64,000 nt of DNA from Alcaligenaceae bacterium. GTDB lineage: Bacteria > Pseudomonadota > Gammaproteobacteria > Burkholderiales > Burkholderiaceae_B. Shown piece by piece: positions 43,270 to 52,598 of the stretch. Under the pieces are notes generated by a model. It saw only the letters and a program-made list of their open reading frames with translations. It did not search any database and was not told the DNA's origin. How positions within the stretch are numbered: the first letter of the stretch is position 1; each line of letters opens with the position of its first letter. Location of the stretch: NCBI GenBank assembly GCA_013416395.1, contig JACCEP010000010.1:62001-126000 (forward strand), in the 5' to 3' direction. The translations under genes and the position numbers were made by a program.

Positions 43270-43716
43270 ATGAACTTATTGCAATCTACGCGTTGCTTGT
43301 CGCGTACAGCCGTTGCTGTGGCCAGCCCGCTGTTAATTGTGGCCTGCGCACATCAGCCCACCATGTATAACTGGCAGGCCTATCAGCCCCAAGTGTATTC
43401 CTACCTGAAGGGTGAAGATTACGCCGAGCAAATTTCTGCGCTAGAAAAAAACATGGAGTCAGCACGTTCTCGTGGCGAAACCTTGCCGCCCGGGTTTCAC
43501 GCGCATCTTGGCATGCTTTATTTGAAAACTGGTCTGGACGCACGTGGTGTAGAGCACATTCAAAACGAAAAACTGGTTTTTCCTGAGTCGATAGCCTTCA
43601 TGGACTTTATGCTGCGTATGGCATCAGGTGCAACTGAACCCTCGTCATCACCCGGTTCAGAGGCCTTGCCAGCCGCAAAGGCCGACGTTCCTGAAACTGG
43701 GGAGGCTTTGCAATGA
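43270..43716 (+). CDS. DUF4810 lipoprotein
   Basis: This 148-residue protein has a lipobox (IVAC) at about residue 26 and a TPR-like DUF4810 domain starting MYNWQAYQPQVYSYLKGED. It overlaps the next gene by the ATGA at 43713. It is the second member of the CsgG-DUF4810-GNA1162 operon. The C-terminal 30 residues are Ser/Pro/Ala-rich and unstructured. Confidence 0.88.
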   Translation: MNLLQSTRCLSRTAVAVASPLLIVACAHQPTMYNWQAYQPQVYSYLKGEDYAEQISALEKNMESARSRGETLPPGFHAHLGMLYLKTGLDARGVEHIQNEKLVFPESIAFMDFMLRMASGATEPSSSPGSEALPAAKADVPETGEALQ

Positions 43717-44375
43717 TCAAAGCAACCTTATGGCGCATCGCAACAGCGGCTTTTTTCTTAGCACTCACCGGATGCGCAGTGCCAACGAAAAATGTCGATT
43801 ATTCAGCCTTTCGCGAAAGTAGGCCAACATCCATTCTTGTGCTGCCACCACTTAACAGCTCGGTCGATATAGACGCGCCAGAGGCAGTACTGGCGCAAGC
43901 AACCTTGCCGCTGGCAGAGTCAGGTTATTACGTTTTTCCTGTTGCCGTGGTGCAAGAAACCTTCAGAAAGAACGGTCTGGATAACGCCGGAGACATCCAT
44001 GCGTTGCCGCCATCCAAGCTGCATGAAATATTTGGCGCCGATGCTGCACTGTACATGGATGTAAAACGGTATGGGTCGTCGTATGCCGTTTTAGCCAGTT
44101 CGGTTGTCGTCGAGCTAGACGCAACGTTGCTCGACTTACGCTCCGGTCAAAAGCTATGGACAGGTAAAGAAATGGTCGTCGAGCAGAGCGGCAGCCGTGG
44201 TGGTGGGCTTATCGGCATGTTGGTATCGGCGGCCATAAACCAGATTGCCAACACGCTCAGCAATCGTAGTTTTGTGGTGGCAGCTATGGCCAACCAGCGA
44301 TTGTTAACAGCTGGCCAGCCGGGCGGCTTGCTCTATGGGCCGCGATCAGCACATTACGAGCTGGAGCAGCCCTAA
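43713..44375 (+). CDS. GNA1162 (DUF799) family lipoprotein
   Basis: This 220-residue protein has a lipobox (LTGC) and the GNA1162 fold, similar in design to the domain of TolB or CsgG (RPTSILVLPPLNSSVDIDAPEAV; ADAALYMDVKRYGSSYAVL; GQKLWTGKEMVVEQSGS). The Neisseria homologue is a surface-exposed antigen. It is translationally coupled to the DUF4810 gene. It probably acts with the two other lipoproteins at the outer membrane. Confidence 0.9.
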   Translation: MIKATLWRIATAAFFLALTGCAVPTKNVDYSAFRESRPTSILVLPPLNSSVDIDAPEAVLAQATLPLAESGYYVFPVAVVQETFRKNGLDNAGDIHALPPSKLHEIFGADAALYMDVKRYGSSYAVLASSVVVELDATLLDLRSGQKLWTGKEMVVEQSGSRGGGLIGMLVSAAINQIANTLSNRSFVVAAMANQRLLTAGQPGGLLYGPRSAHYELEQP

Positions 44376-44377
44376 CC

Positions 44378-45745
44378 TTATACAACCCCAAGCCCACGCA
44401 GCATAACCAGTGCAATAAGCAAGGGCGTGACGTAGCGCAGCAGTACAAATACCATGGTGGTCAGTTTGGCATTGCGCAGCTGGCCATGGTTGGAAAGCTC
44501 AGCCTGTAGTTTGTCACGCCCCCACACCCAGCCAGTAAACAGCGCAATAACAATGCCGCCCGCAGGCAGCAATATGTTTGACGACACAAAGTCGGGCAGA
44601 TCAAACAGGTTAAAACCGGCTACATGTATATGGGCCAAAACGCTGCTTGATAGTGCGCTGCCCGCGCCCGGCAAGGCCACCAGCAATGTGGCCAGAAGCA
44701 CAGCATGTGAGCGCTGCATATTGAAGCGTTCTTGAAGGATGACAGTAGGCACTTCCATCAGTGACAGCATGGCACCCATTGCCGCAACTGCCGTCAATAC
44801 AAAAAACACCACCATCAGGCCGTGACCAAAAGGTATCTGCGAGAACACCGCAGGCAGCGTAATAAATACCAGCGAGGGGCCGGCCGAAGGGGTAAAGCCA
44901 AAGGTGAATACAGCAGGAAAGATGGCAACGCCCGCCAGCATGGAAACGCTTAGGTCGGCAAGCATGACCCGCACTGCAGTTTGCGGTATGTTTTGATTGG
45001 CGGTGAAATAACTGCCATACGTCATCATGGTGCCCATGCCTATAGACAGCTTAAAGAACGCCAGCCCCATCGCTGTCAATACTACGGTTGCCGTTATTTT
45101 GCTGAAATCAGGCCAGAATAGAAACTGCATGGCTTGTTGCGCACCGTCTAGCGTCAACCCTACTGCGCCCAGTATCAGCAGCAAAATAAACAACAAGGGC
45201 ATAAGCTTTTTGGTGATGGCTTCAATACCTTGTGCTACCCCCATAATTAGTATGGATGCAACCGCAGCCAATACCATCCACTGCCAGAGCAACGATTGCA
45301 GTGGGTCAGCGACCAGCTGGGCAAAATCAGCCTGAGTGACCGCCGGGTCGCTGCTCATGATGGTGCCACGCACGGCCTTGAGGATGTAGGCGAACACCCA
45401 GGCCACCACTTCTGAGTAGAACGACATAATTAAGAATGCAGCCAGCATGCCTGACAGCCCCACCAGCCACCAGGGTTGTCGGCCTGGGGTAAGCGTGCGC
45501 ATCACCTTAATGGGGTTGGCCCGTACGCTGCGTCCCAACGCAATCTCGGCCATCATGACCGGAAGCCCTATCAGCAGTGTGGCCAGCAAGTAAATGAGCA
45601 GAAAGCCAGCCCCGCCATTGGCTCCGGTCAGGTAGGGCACTTTCCAGATATTGCCAAGCCCTACCGCTGAGCCCAGCGTGGCGGCAAGTATGCCAAAACT
45701 GGTGGAGAAACCGCCGCGGGTGGCGTTAGGCGTGGGTTGCGCCAT
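44378..45745 (-). CDS. Neurotransmitter:sodium symporter (SNF) family transporter
   Basis: The ATG at 45745 (MAQPTPN) gives 455 residues with 11-12 helices and the family's N-terminal signature ILAATLGSAVGLGNIWKVPYLTGANGG, where sodium and substrate bind. These LeuT-fold proteins import amino acids or related amines with Na+. It lies convergent to the GNA1162 gene with 2 bases between the stops, and 65 bases downstream of the CDF transporter gene. Substrate not predictable. Confidence 0.93.
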   Translation of the reverse strand: MAQPTPNATRGGFSTSFGILAATLGSAVGLGNIWKVPYLTGANGGAGFLLIYLLATLLIGLPVMMAEIALGRSVRANPIKVMRTLTPGRQPWWLVGLSGMLAAFLIMSFYSEVVAWVFAYILKAVRGTIMSSDPAVTQADFAQLVADPLQSLLWQWMVLAAVASILIMGVAQGIEAITKKLMPLLFILLLILGAVGLTLDGAQQAMQFLFWPDFSKITATVVLTAMGLAFFKLSIGMGTMMTYGSYFTANQNIPQTAVRVMLADLSVSMLAGVAIFPAVFTFGFTPSAGPSLVFITLPAVFSQIPFGHGLMVVFFVLTAVAAMGAMLSLMEVPTVILQERFNMQRSHAVLLATLLVALPGAGSALSSSVLAHIHVAGFNLFDLPDFVSSNILLPAGGIVIALFTGWVWGRDKLQAELSNHGQLRNAKLTTMVFVLLRYVTPLLIALVMLRGLGVV

Positions 45746-45809
45746 GCTGTGTCTTCGTGTCAATGTCGATCTGGATATTTTCGCATGCTTGCGGCTAGGT
45801 TGTTGTCCT

Positions 45810-46787
45810 TCACCCAGATCGTTGCGTTGGATCACGCTCAGGGCACGCCGCAGAGTTATCTGAACTTCGTGAGGTTTCAGGTTTCACAAACACGGACGTA
45901 ACTTCTGGCATGGCCGCGCGAATACGGTTTTCCAGATTAATGACCACCGCTTCAATTTCAGGGGCCCGTAGCGCATCTTCAAACTCAACGCTCAAGGCTG
46001 CCATGATTTCCCGAGGTGACACATGAACCGACACGACGTTATTGGCGCGAACTATACCGGGTGTTTGGCCGGCAATACGCAGTATAGATTCGCGTACATT
46101 CTTGCCGGGCGACTCGCCAATGAGCAGGCCTTTAGTTTCGCGCGTTAGCAGCAGGGCAGTCAGGCCCAGCGTGATGCCGATAAATATCGATGCCAGGCCG
46201 TCCAGCACGGGCAGCTGCAGCGTAACCGAGAAATACACACCAAGAAAGGCGATCAAAATACCCATCAGCGCCGCGCTATCTTCCAGTAGCACGATGAAAG
46301 TCGGTGGGTCTTTACTGCGCACGATGAGCCCAAACACTTCCGAGTACTTGCGTTTTCCCTTGACGTTTTTAAGCGCATAAACCCATGATGAACCCTCAAA
46401 CAGGGTAGCAAGCCCGAGCACGATGTAAGTGACCAGTGGGTTTTCTATGGGGTGAGGGTGCATGATGTGCACAATGCCCTCGTAGATGGATGCGCCCGCA
46501 CCTGCCGTAAACAGCAGCAATGCGACGACGAAGCTCCAGAAGTAGATTTCGCGCCCATAACCCAGGGGGTGCTCATCGTCTGCTTTTTTTCGACCACGAT
46601 GCATGCCGTACAGCAGCAAAACTTGGTTAAGTGTATCGACGACTGAGTGAAAGCCCTCGCTCAGCATGGCCGAACTGCCGGTTACCGCTGCAGCCACAAA
46701 CTTGCTCACGGCAACCAGAGCATTTCCTGCCAAGGCGAGGTAGACAACGCGTGAAGAAGATGTGGTCTTGATATGGACGCGGGCCAT
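45810..46787 (-). CDS. Cation diffusion facilitator (CDF) family metal transporter
   Basis: The ATG at 46787 (MARVHIKTT) is preferred over an unlikely N-terminal extension. The 325-residue product has six helices with the CDF hallmark SSAMLSEGFHSVVDTLNQVLLLYG (metal-site residues in helix 2), a second site region LLEDSAALMGILIAF, and a C-terminal cytoplasmic domain. CDF proteins export Zn2+, Fe2+, Mn2+ or Co2+ by proton exchange. The variant helix-2 sequence (HSVVDT rather than HxxxD with two clear Asp pairs) makes the metal uncertain. Confidence 0.9.
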   Translation of the reverse strand: MARVHIKTTSSSRVVYLALAGNALVAVSKFVAAAVTGSSAMLSEGFHSVVDTLNQVLLLYGMHRGRKKADDEHPLGYGREIYFWSFVVALLLFTAGAGASIYEGIVHIMHPHPIENPLVTYIVLGLATLFEGSSWVYALKNVKGKRKYSEVFGLIVRSKDPPTFIVLLEDSAALMGILIAFLGVYFSVTLQLPVLDGLASIFIGITLGLTALLLTRETKGLLIGESPGKNVRESILRIAGQTPGIVRANNVVSVHVSPREIMAALSVEFEDALRAPEIEAVVINLENRIRAAMPEVTSVFVKPETSRSSDNSAACPERDPTQRSG

Positions 46788-46931
46788 GCTGTGATTCCTG
46801 ATTCGAGGATCTAGAAACACGATAGCAGAAAGTGTGCCCAAGATATAACGACATTGCGTCTGCGCGTTTACGGCCTTTCTTCTCGAACACGTGGGCAACT
46901 ACAAAAAACGTAGAGTATGTTGGTACGACTT

Positions 46932-47121
46932 CACCGGTCTCGAGGTCGGTCTGGAGCGTAGTCCTACGCTTGCTCTCTTAGGAAGAATAAGTCCGTGCAA
47001 AAATGACAGCTAGATATGTATGGGTGCACCGGCCTTGAGGTTGGTCTGGGGCGTGAACCTAAGCTTGCTCATTTTTGGAAGAATAAGGCAGCCGTGCAAA
47101 AACGATAGTTATATGTGCACG
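46932..47121. repeat. 95-bp tandem duplication between the ThDP enzyme and CDF genes
   Basis: Units 46932-47026 and 47027-47121 both start CACCGG and share GAGGT(C/T)GGTCTGG, the AAGAATAAG and the CCGTGCAAAAA segments with about one change in four. No gene lies in this 350-base interval. Confidence 0.75.
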
Positions 47122-47139
47122 GCTGCTTCAGGCTTGGGT

Positions 47140-48708
47140 TTAGATCCGGGCTTCGATCAGAAACGGCCCCTTACGACTTAGCGCTGAGCGCAGCAAGTCG
47201 GCAAAGCCCTCGGCGGTGTCCGCGCTTGCCGCCTCAACTCCAGCGCCTTTGGCCAGGCTGACCCAGTCTAGCGTGGGCGTGTCCAGATCAAGCATGCGAC
47301 TGGCATTGCGCCCTGGCTCTCCGGCTCCCACCAGCTTAAGCTCCCCGTGCAAAATGGCATAGCGCTGGTTGGCAAAGATAACCGTAACCACATCCAGTTG
47401 CTCCCGGGCTTGAGTCCACAGGCCCTGAAGCGTGTACATGCCGCTGCCGTCGGCCTGCATCAAAATAACCTTGCGATCGGGGCAGGCCACTGCAGCACCG
47501 GTCGCCAAGGGAATACCAATGCCGATGGCGCCGCCAGTAATTGCCAGAAAATCATGTGGCGCTGACCCGAAGGTATGGCGGAACGAGTCTCGTCCCGAGC
47601 TGACCGACTCATCGCAGACGATGGCGTTTTCGGGGCTGAGCGCACCAATAGCCTGTATCACAGCGGTCGCCGTCAAGGTGCCACTGGGAAGTTCATTGGC
47701 ATGTCGTTCACACAGATCGGGCGTGACGCTGCGGTCGGCGCCTACAGCCTCGGCCAGTGCGTCAAGCGCCTGAGCCAGGTCATCACCCGGTTGGGTAAGG
47801 TCAATGCGGGCACATGCCTGCGGCACGGGTGAACCGGGCTTGCCCGGGTAAGCAAAGAACGCAGCGGGCATGCGGGCACCGATCAGAACCAATTGCTCGG
47901 TACCTTCGAGCGTTTTGATCGCCAGATCAACATTAAAAGGCAGTCGATCAATCTTGACACGGCCGGCACCGCGCTCAATACGGCTATTGGCCTGCTGCGC
48001 CAGCAGCCGTGCACCGGTCTTGACGGCAATGCGGCTGGCAGCCTCGAGCGCCTTGCTGCGTAGGGCTTTTCCGCCCAGCATTATGACGGTTTTGCGACCA
48101 TTGCGCAGGGCGTCGGCGACGGTGCGCAAAGCCAATGCATCGACCTCGGTAGACTGAGGCACCACAGCGCGGCGTGTGGATGCCGTGGTGTTGGTCCATG
48201 CAGCGTCGGCTGGCAAAATAAGCGTGGTAACAGCACCCGGTTCGGTCTGTGCGGCGCTGATGGCCGCTGCAGCTGCCGGAGAGACATCGTCGGCCGACTG
48301 GATGCGCCGAACCCAGTCTGACATGGGGCGGGCCAGGCTTTCGATGTCGCTGGTGAGCGGTGCGTCATAGTTAAGATGATATGACGCATGATCGCCAACA
48401 ATATTGACCATAGGCGTTTGCGCGCGCCGGGCATTGTGCATGTTGGCCAGCCCATTCGCCATGCCCGGTCCAAGATGCAGCAGCGTGGCGGCTGGCTTGT
48501 CGGCCATGCGTGCATAGCCGTCTGCAGCGCCTGTGACTACGCCTTCAAACAAACCCAGCACACAACGCATTTCAGGGCGCTTGTCCAGCGACGCCACAAA
48601 ATGCATTTCTGATGTGCCGGGGTTCGCAAAACATACATCAACATTGTTAACCAGCAGGGTGTCACAAAGACTGTCTGCACCATTCATGGGAACTGCTTTC
48701 TCGCTCAT
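47140..48708 (-). CDS. Thiamine-diphosphate-dependent enzyme, acetolactate-synthase/benzoylformate-decarboxylase-like
   Basis: This 522-residue protein has the three-domain ThDP decarboxylase build. The N-terminal PYR domain contains the catalytic Glu in LGLFEGVVTGAADGYARM. A middle domain follows, then a C-terminal PP domain with the Mg2+/ThDP motif ADGSGMYTLQGLWTQ...FAN. It is shorter than anabolic acetolactate synthase, lacks a clear FAD-site signature, and stands alone without a small subunit, so a 2-oxo-acid decarboxylase or carboligase is more likely. It is followed upstream by a Bug-type receptor gene on the same strand, suggesting catabolism of an imported organic acid. Confidence 0.85.
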   Translation of the reverse strand: MSEKAVPMNGADSLCDTLLVNNVDVCFANPGTSEMHFVASLDKRPEMRCVLGLFEGVVTGAADGYARMADKPAATLLHLGPGMANGLANMHNARRAQTPMVNIVGDHASYHLNYDAPLTSDIESLARPMSDWVRRIQSADDVSPAAAAAISAAQTEPGAVTTLILPADAAWTNTTASTRRAVVPQSTEVDALALRTVADALRNGRKTVIMLGGKALRSKALEAASRIAVKTGARLLAQQANSRIERGAGRVKIDRLPFNVDLAIKTLEGTEQLVLIGARMPAAFFAYPGKPGSPVPQACARIDLTQPGDDLAQALDALAEAVGADRSVTPDLCERHANELPSGTLTATAVIQAIGALSPENAIVCDESVSSGRDSFRHTFGSAPHDFLAITGGAIGIGIPLATGAAVACPDRKVILMQADGSGMYTLQGLWTQAREQLDVVTVIFANQRYAILHGELKLVGAGEPGRNASRMLDLDTPTLDWVSLAKGAGVEAASADTAEGFADLLRSALSRKGPFLIEARI

Positions 48709-48760
48709 GTTGCTTCTTTATCAAAGTAAGGTTAATCGTTAATCGAAAGAGTTGGCCTGC

Positions 48761-49756
48761 TTACTGTGCCTGTATGCCATGGCTTTTTATCAGCGCTTGC
48801 CAGCGGGTGCGTTCTTTTGTCTCGAACGACGCCAGATCACTGCCGAACAGCGTGCCGGGTTCAAGACTGGACGTGGCAAACGTCGTTTTTAATTTTTCAG
48901 AAGCCAGTGCAGAACGCGCTGCTTCTATCAGCCGATCAACGCGATCCTGTGGCGTATTTTTTGGTGCATACAGCGCAAACCACGCCGTAACGTCAAAGCC
49001 CGGTAAGCCCGATTCGGCCACGGTTGGAAGGTCGGGCAAGGAGGCCGCGCGTTCAGCCGAAGTGACCGCTATGCCTCTGACTTTGCTTCCGTCTTTAATT
49101 TGAGAAAGCGTCGATGGCAGGTTGTCCATCAATATGTCGATCTGGCCGCCAATGAGGGCCGGCATAGAACCTGAAACACCCTTAAATGGCACGTGAAGCA
49201 TCTCCACGCCCGCGGCCTGTTCAAAATAGGCGCCGGTCAGGTGCACAGATGAGCCAATGCCCGGGGTTCCATAGGACAGCGGTTTTTCCTTGTGCGCTTT
49301 GGCTGCCTCGATAAGGTCTTTAACCGTGTGTATCTTGGACTGGGCATTCACTGCAATGACGTTGGGTGTAGTGCCCACCAGCGCGATGGGGGCAAAATCA
49401 GACTCAGGGTTAAATGCCATATTGGTGTACAGAAACTGGTTGATGGTTTGTGTGCCAATTGTGCCTACGCCTATGGTGTAGCCGTCGGGCTTGGCCTGAG
49501 CCAGGTGGCCCATACCAATATTGCCGCCGGCACCAGCACGGTTTTCAGCCACTATCGTCTGCTTCAGCTCGGTTTCCATGGCATGCGCCAGGGTGCGGGC
49601 GATGATATCTGTTGTGCCACCCGGTGGGTAGGGAACAACCATGGTAATGGCGCGATCAGGGTAGCCTTGCTGCGCAAATGCCGAAGTGGCCGCTAGAACA
49701 AGAGTAAGAGCAGTGAGGGCTTTAAACGGCGCGCCGCTGGTAGATGCAGGTTTCAT
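48761..49756 (-). CDS. Bug-family tripartite tricarboxylate transporter (TTT) periplasmic receptor
   Basis: The ATG at 49756 (MKPASTSG) follows GGAGA. The 331-residue product has a signal peptide (ALTLVLAATSAFAQQ) and the Bug-family fold (ITMVVPYPPGGTTDIIARTLA; VENRAGAGGNIG; YTIGVGTIGTQTINQFLY; LPTVAESGLPGFDVTAWFALYAP). It binds an organic acid or similar solute in the periplasm. The TctA/TctB membrane partners are not in this window; orphan Bug receptors are numerous in Alcaligenaceae. Its neighbour is the ThDP enzyme. Confidence 0.95.
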   Translation of the reverse strand: MKPASTSGAPFKALTALTLVLAATSAFAQQGYPDRAITMVVPYPPGGTTDIIARTLAHAMETELKQTIVAENRAGAGGNIGMGHLAQAKPDGYTIGVGTIGTQTINQFLYTNMAFNPESDFAPIALVGTTPNVIAVNAQSKIHTVKDLIEAAKAHKEKPLSYGTPGIGSSVHLTGAYFEQAAGVEMLHVPFKGVSGSMPALIGGQIDILMDNLPSTLSQIKDGSKVRGIAVTSAERAASLPDLPTVAESGLPGFDVTAWFALYAPKNTPQDRVDRLIEAARSALASEKLKTTFATSSLEPGTLFGSDLASFETKERTRWQALIKSHGIQAQ

Positions 49757-49806
49757 GGTGTCTCCGTGGTTGTTATGTTTTGTCCTACAGACCCAGTATC
49801 CTAACC

Positions 49807-49842
49807 AAAATAAAACACCACGGCCATATAATGACCGTGGTG
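49807..49842 (-). terminator. Rho-independent terminator after the 53-residue small protein gene
   Basis: On the minus strand CACCACGG (49842-49835), an 11-base loop and CCGTGGTG (49823-49816) are followed by TTTTATTTT. It closes the YeeE/small-protein transcript before the Bug gene. Confidence 0.85.
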
Positions 49843-49911
49843 TGAACATTTACTGACACATTGTTCCGCCCGTTTTGGGCGCATTGTGGCGCCTGTTTTA
49901 GGCGCCTGAAA

Positions 49912-50073
49912 CTAGAAGTTTGAGCAATGGCCCCCGGTAGGTGCCTGACCTGATCCCGCTGCTATAAGCGGTGGCTCGGTGAATATATCAATGGGAGCGG
50001 AAACGGCCCAGTCCCAGGCAAAGAAAGCAATCAAGGCAGCCCAGAAAATCACAGTAAGCAGTGGTTTTTTCAT
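49912..50073 (-). CDS. Small membrane protein of 53 residues beside the YeeE/YedE gene
   Basis: ATG at 50073, 13 bases after the transporter stop, opens a frame to a TAG at 49912. The product begins MKKPLLTVIFWAALIAFFAW, one membrane helix, followed by a periplasm-type tail with a single Cys near the end (GGHCSNF). It is followed by a clear terminator, so it is the last gene of the sulfur-transport transcript. No family was recognised. A role as small subunit of the transporter or a sulfane-sulfur carrier is inference. Confidence 0.7.
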   Translation of the reverse strand: MKKPLLTVIFWAALIAFFAWDWAVSAPIDIFTEPPLIAAGSGQAPTGGHCSNF

Positions 50074-50086
50074 GATTTAGCGCCTC

Positions 50087-51169
50087 TTAAAACTGGTAGT
50101 GCCGACGGATGCGCACGCCGATCAATGAACCGCAAAACGCCAGAGGCACCCAGATCCAGCCATGTAGACTGCCTGTGGAAATACCGCTGACCATGGCGCC
50201 AATATTGCAGCCAAAGGCCAGACGCGAACTGTAGCCCAGCAAAAAGCCCGCAATAATGCCAACCATCCACTGTTTGCTGGTTAACGGCGCTGGCTTGGCC
50301 GATGACGACTTGCGTGCAGCAATCCATAGGGCGCCCGCCAGAATGCCGATATTGGTAATGGACGTGACATCCATGAAAATAGAGTTGGACAGCGAATTGA
50401 AATTGACCGTCTGGCTCCAGAAGGCATTGGCCGCAGGGTCAAATACGCCGGCTGCGGATGCAATTTTGGCGCCCCACAGGCCAAAGCCATAAACAATGCC
50501 CCAAGGCGTGCCAGCAATAACCAAATTAAGGGCTGCCAGCACTGCAAGCACCACCGCGCCAATAAACAATTTTTTACTGAACCAGGGTGCTGACTTTCCC
50601 GCCCACAACATGGCTGCGCCTCCCAGCGTGAGCAAACCTACGCAGGTCAGGCCAAATGCCTCCCAGGGGCCGTATCGGGCGACAAGCCCAACCGGTGCCA
50701 TGCTGCCCAACGCCAGCCACTGTTCAACTTGAGCAGATCCCAAGAAGCTACCCAAGGCGAATACAGGCAAAATTACCATGTTTAGCGGTATGCCCAAGCC
50801 AGCTTTGTACAGCGTGCCCGAGCCGCAGCCGTCAGCAATTTGCATGGCTGCGCCAAATACGAAAGCGCCGATCAGCAGGCTGAAACTGGGTGGGCCCAGT
50901 GCCGCAACCAAGTCTGTGGGAAAAGCACTGAGCAGAGGCATCGAGATGGCGGCCGCCACAAAAAGCAGTAGCAGTTGAGCCATAACGCCACTTGCGTCGC
51001 GGTGCTCAATCAGCCGTCGCCAACCCGTCGTGAAACCAAAGCGTGCACCTGCGAGCACGCTGCCCATACCGATACCCACCAGAAACAAAACAGCCTGTCG
51101 AATGGATACGAACCAGGCCAGAGAGATAAAAAAGACGGCCATAATGGCCGATAGAGATAAGCGATTCAT
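50087..51169 (-). CDS. YeeE/YedE-family (TsuA-like) thiosulfate/sulfur transporter, copy 1
   Basis: This 360-residue polytopic protein has two sulf_transp repeats with GxGCGxGxxY-like motifs (MQIADGCGSGTLYKAG; SSRLAFGCNIGAMVSGISTGSLHGW), in which conserved cysteines pass thiosulfate in the E. coli/Spirochaeta TsuA model. It lies downstream of a periplasmic rhodanese pair and upstream of a 53-residue membrane protein. A periplasm-to-cytoplasm route for reduced sulfur is likely. Confidence 0.9.
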   Translation of the reverse strand: MNRLSLSAIMAVFFISLAWFVSIRQAVLFLVGIGMGSVLAGARFGFTTGWRRLIEHRDASGVMAQLLLLFVAAAISMPLLSAFPTDLVAALGPPSFSLLIGAFVFGAAMQIADGCGSGTLYKAGLGIPLNMVILPVFALGSFLGSAQVEQWLALGSMAPVGLVARYGPWEAFGLTCVGLLTLGGAAMLWAGKSAPWFSKKLFIGAVVLAVLAALNLVIAGTPWGIVYGFGLWGAKIASAAGVFDPAANAFWSQTVNFNSLSNSIFMDVTSITNIGILAGALWIAARKSSSAKPAPLTSKQWMVGIIAGFLLGYSSRLAFGCNIGAMVSGISTGSLHGWIWVPLAFCGSLIGVRIRRHYQF

Positions 51170-51378
51170 TGCTATTGATAGTGCGAAAGTAAGTTTGCCC
51201 GCCGTGGCGGGCTGGTAAAACTAAAGAGGTGGCCGCGCCGCAAACTACAGCAGGTAAATGCAGTGCCTGGTAGAGGGCGCGGATACCCTGTGATGACACA
51301 TGCTGACTTCAGCGTGGGCGATATTGTCGCAGAACGACCGCATTATCGGGAGCGTAAAACGTGCCATCTGGCGAACAA

Positions 51379-52323
51379 TCAGGAATTGCCGATTAAGCTT
51401 TTGAATTTGTTCATGAGCTGCGATCCACGCCCGGGCACGTTGTCCATGGGCAGCGGGGTGGATGCTTGGGTCCATTCAGCCAGCGAGGCTGGATAAAGCT
51501 TTACATTAGGTTGGCCCACCACCTCTGATAGCGCAAACCAGTCTGTAGCGGCCCAATGCCCGGTGTTGCAGAACGAGATGGTTTCATCGGCGGGTTTCGT
51601 CAATGATTCAGCTGCAATTTTTTTTGCTTCGGCTTCTGATACGAAAATGGCCGTGCCTGGCTTGAACCATTTGTCGTGTTCCAGATTGACGGCGTTCTTG
51701 ATGGTGCCAGGTATTTTTGCCGTCGGCGCTTTGGTTTCACCCTTGAAAAAGTTGCTTGGACGGGCGTCGACCAGACGCGTGGTGGGCTGATCTAAATGCG
51801 TTGCGACATAATCTTCTGTGGCGATGATTTGCTCGTTTAGCGTGGGGGTAAAGCTGGTCTTTTCGACGGCTGGCACAGTTTTGTCTTGCGACAGGCCGGC
51901 CTCAAGCCATGCGTTGACGCCACCATTAAGTACTGAAAGATTGCCCAGGCCCAGATACTTGAGGGTCCAGTACACCCGTGCCGAACTGCCGAAATCGGTG
52001 GCATTGGCTCCCGAAGACACCACGACGGCATGTGTGTCATGACCCACACCCAGGTTTTGTACCAGGGCGGCCAGTTCTTTGACCGGTGGTAGTTGCCCGG
52101 GGCTTTCTGCCGGGCCACGCCACTGTGCGTAGGGTGCCGAGACAGCTCCGGGGATATGGCCAGCTGCATACTCTTGCGTCGGCCTGATATCAATAATGCG
52201 AACGTTGGCATCTGTGCGGACGGTGTCCAGTTGTGCCGGGGTCAGCAAAGGAGCGGCCAGGGCGCTCGAACCCATGACGATAGTGAAGCCTGCGACGAGA
52301 GAAGTAAGGAGTTTCATTGCCAT
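51379..52323 (-). CDS. Periplasmic sulfurtransferase with two rhodanese domains
   Basis: This 314-residue protein starts with a signal peptide (LLTSLVAGFTIVMGSSALAAP). The inactive N-terminal rhodanese domain (VRIIDIRPTQEYAAGHIPGAVSAPY) and the active C-terminal one are of the thiosulfate/3-mercaptopyruvate sulfurtransferase type; the catalytic Cys is in ISFCNTGHWAATDW. It moves sulfane sulfur in the periplasm and probably delivers or processes substrate for the neighbouring YeeE/YedE transporter. The active-site loop CNTGHWA differs from both TST (CRKGVTA) and MST (CGSGVTA). Confidence 0.9.
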   Translation of the reverse strand: MAMKLLTSLVAGFTIVMGSSALAAPLLTPAQLDTVRTDANVRIIDIRPTQEYAAGHIPGAVSAPYAQWRGPAESPGQLPPVKELAALVQNLGVGHDTHAVVVSSGANATDFGSSARVYWTLKYLGLGNLSVLNGGVNAWLEAGLSQDKTVPAVEKTSFTPTLNEQIIATEDYVATHLDQPTTRLVDARPSNFFKGETKAPTAKIPGTIKNAVNLEHDKWFKPGTAIFVSEAEAKKIAAESLTKPADETISFCNTGHWAATDWFALSEVVGQPNVKLYPASLAEWTQASTPLPMDNVPGRGSQLMNKFKSLIGNS

Positions 52324-52598
52324 TCAGAAAAAGAAAACAGGGAAGCATCCAATTTTCCCCGTTATGGCGTGTATATGGAAATACCGATTTATTATTAATT
52401 AATATGCTAATTAGTTATAAGCGTAAATAGTCGCCTGTCGAACTCTCCCTTGTCTTTGGACCTATGTGCCTTGATTTCCGCCAATACACGCGTCGGGGAA
52501 CACTAAGGTCAGGGAATAGCACACCAAGGGAAATGCAAAGCTGGCGAGAAGGAGGACTAAGAGTCGGCTGGGCCGGGGGAAATCAGGCCCGGCAAACA

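Noticed and set aside
47140-48708. Anabolic acetolactate synthase (ilvB/ilvI)
   Set aside because: It is short, lacks an adjacent small regulatory subunit and sits with a Bug receptor, so a catabolic ThDP enzyme is more likely.
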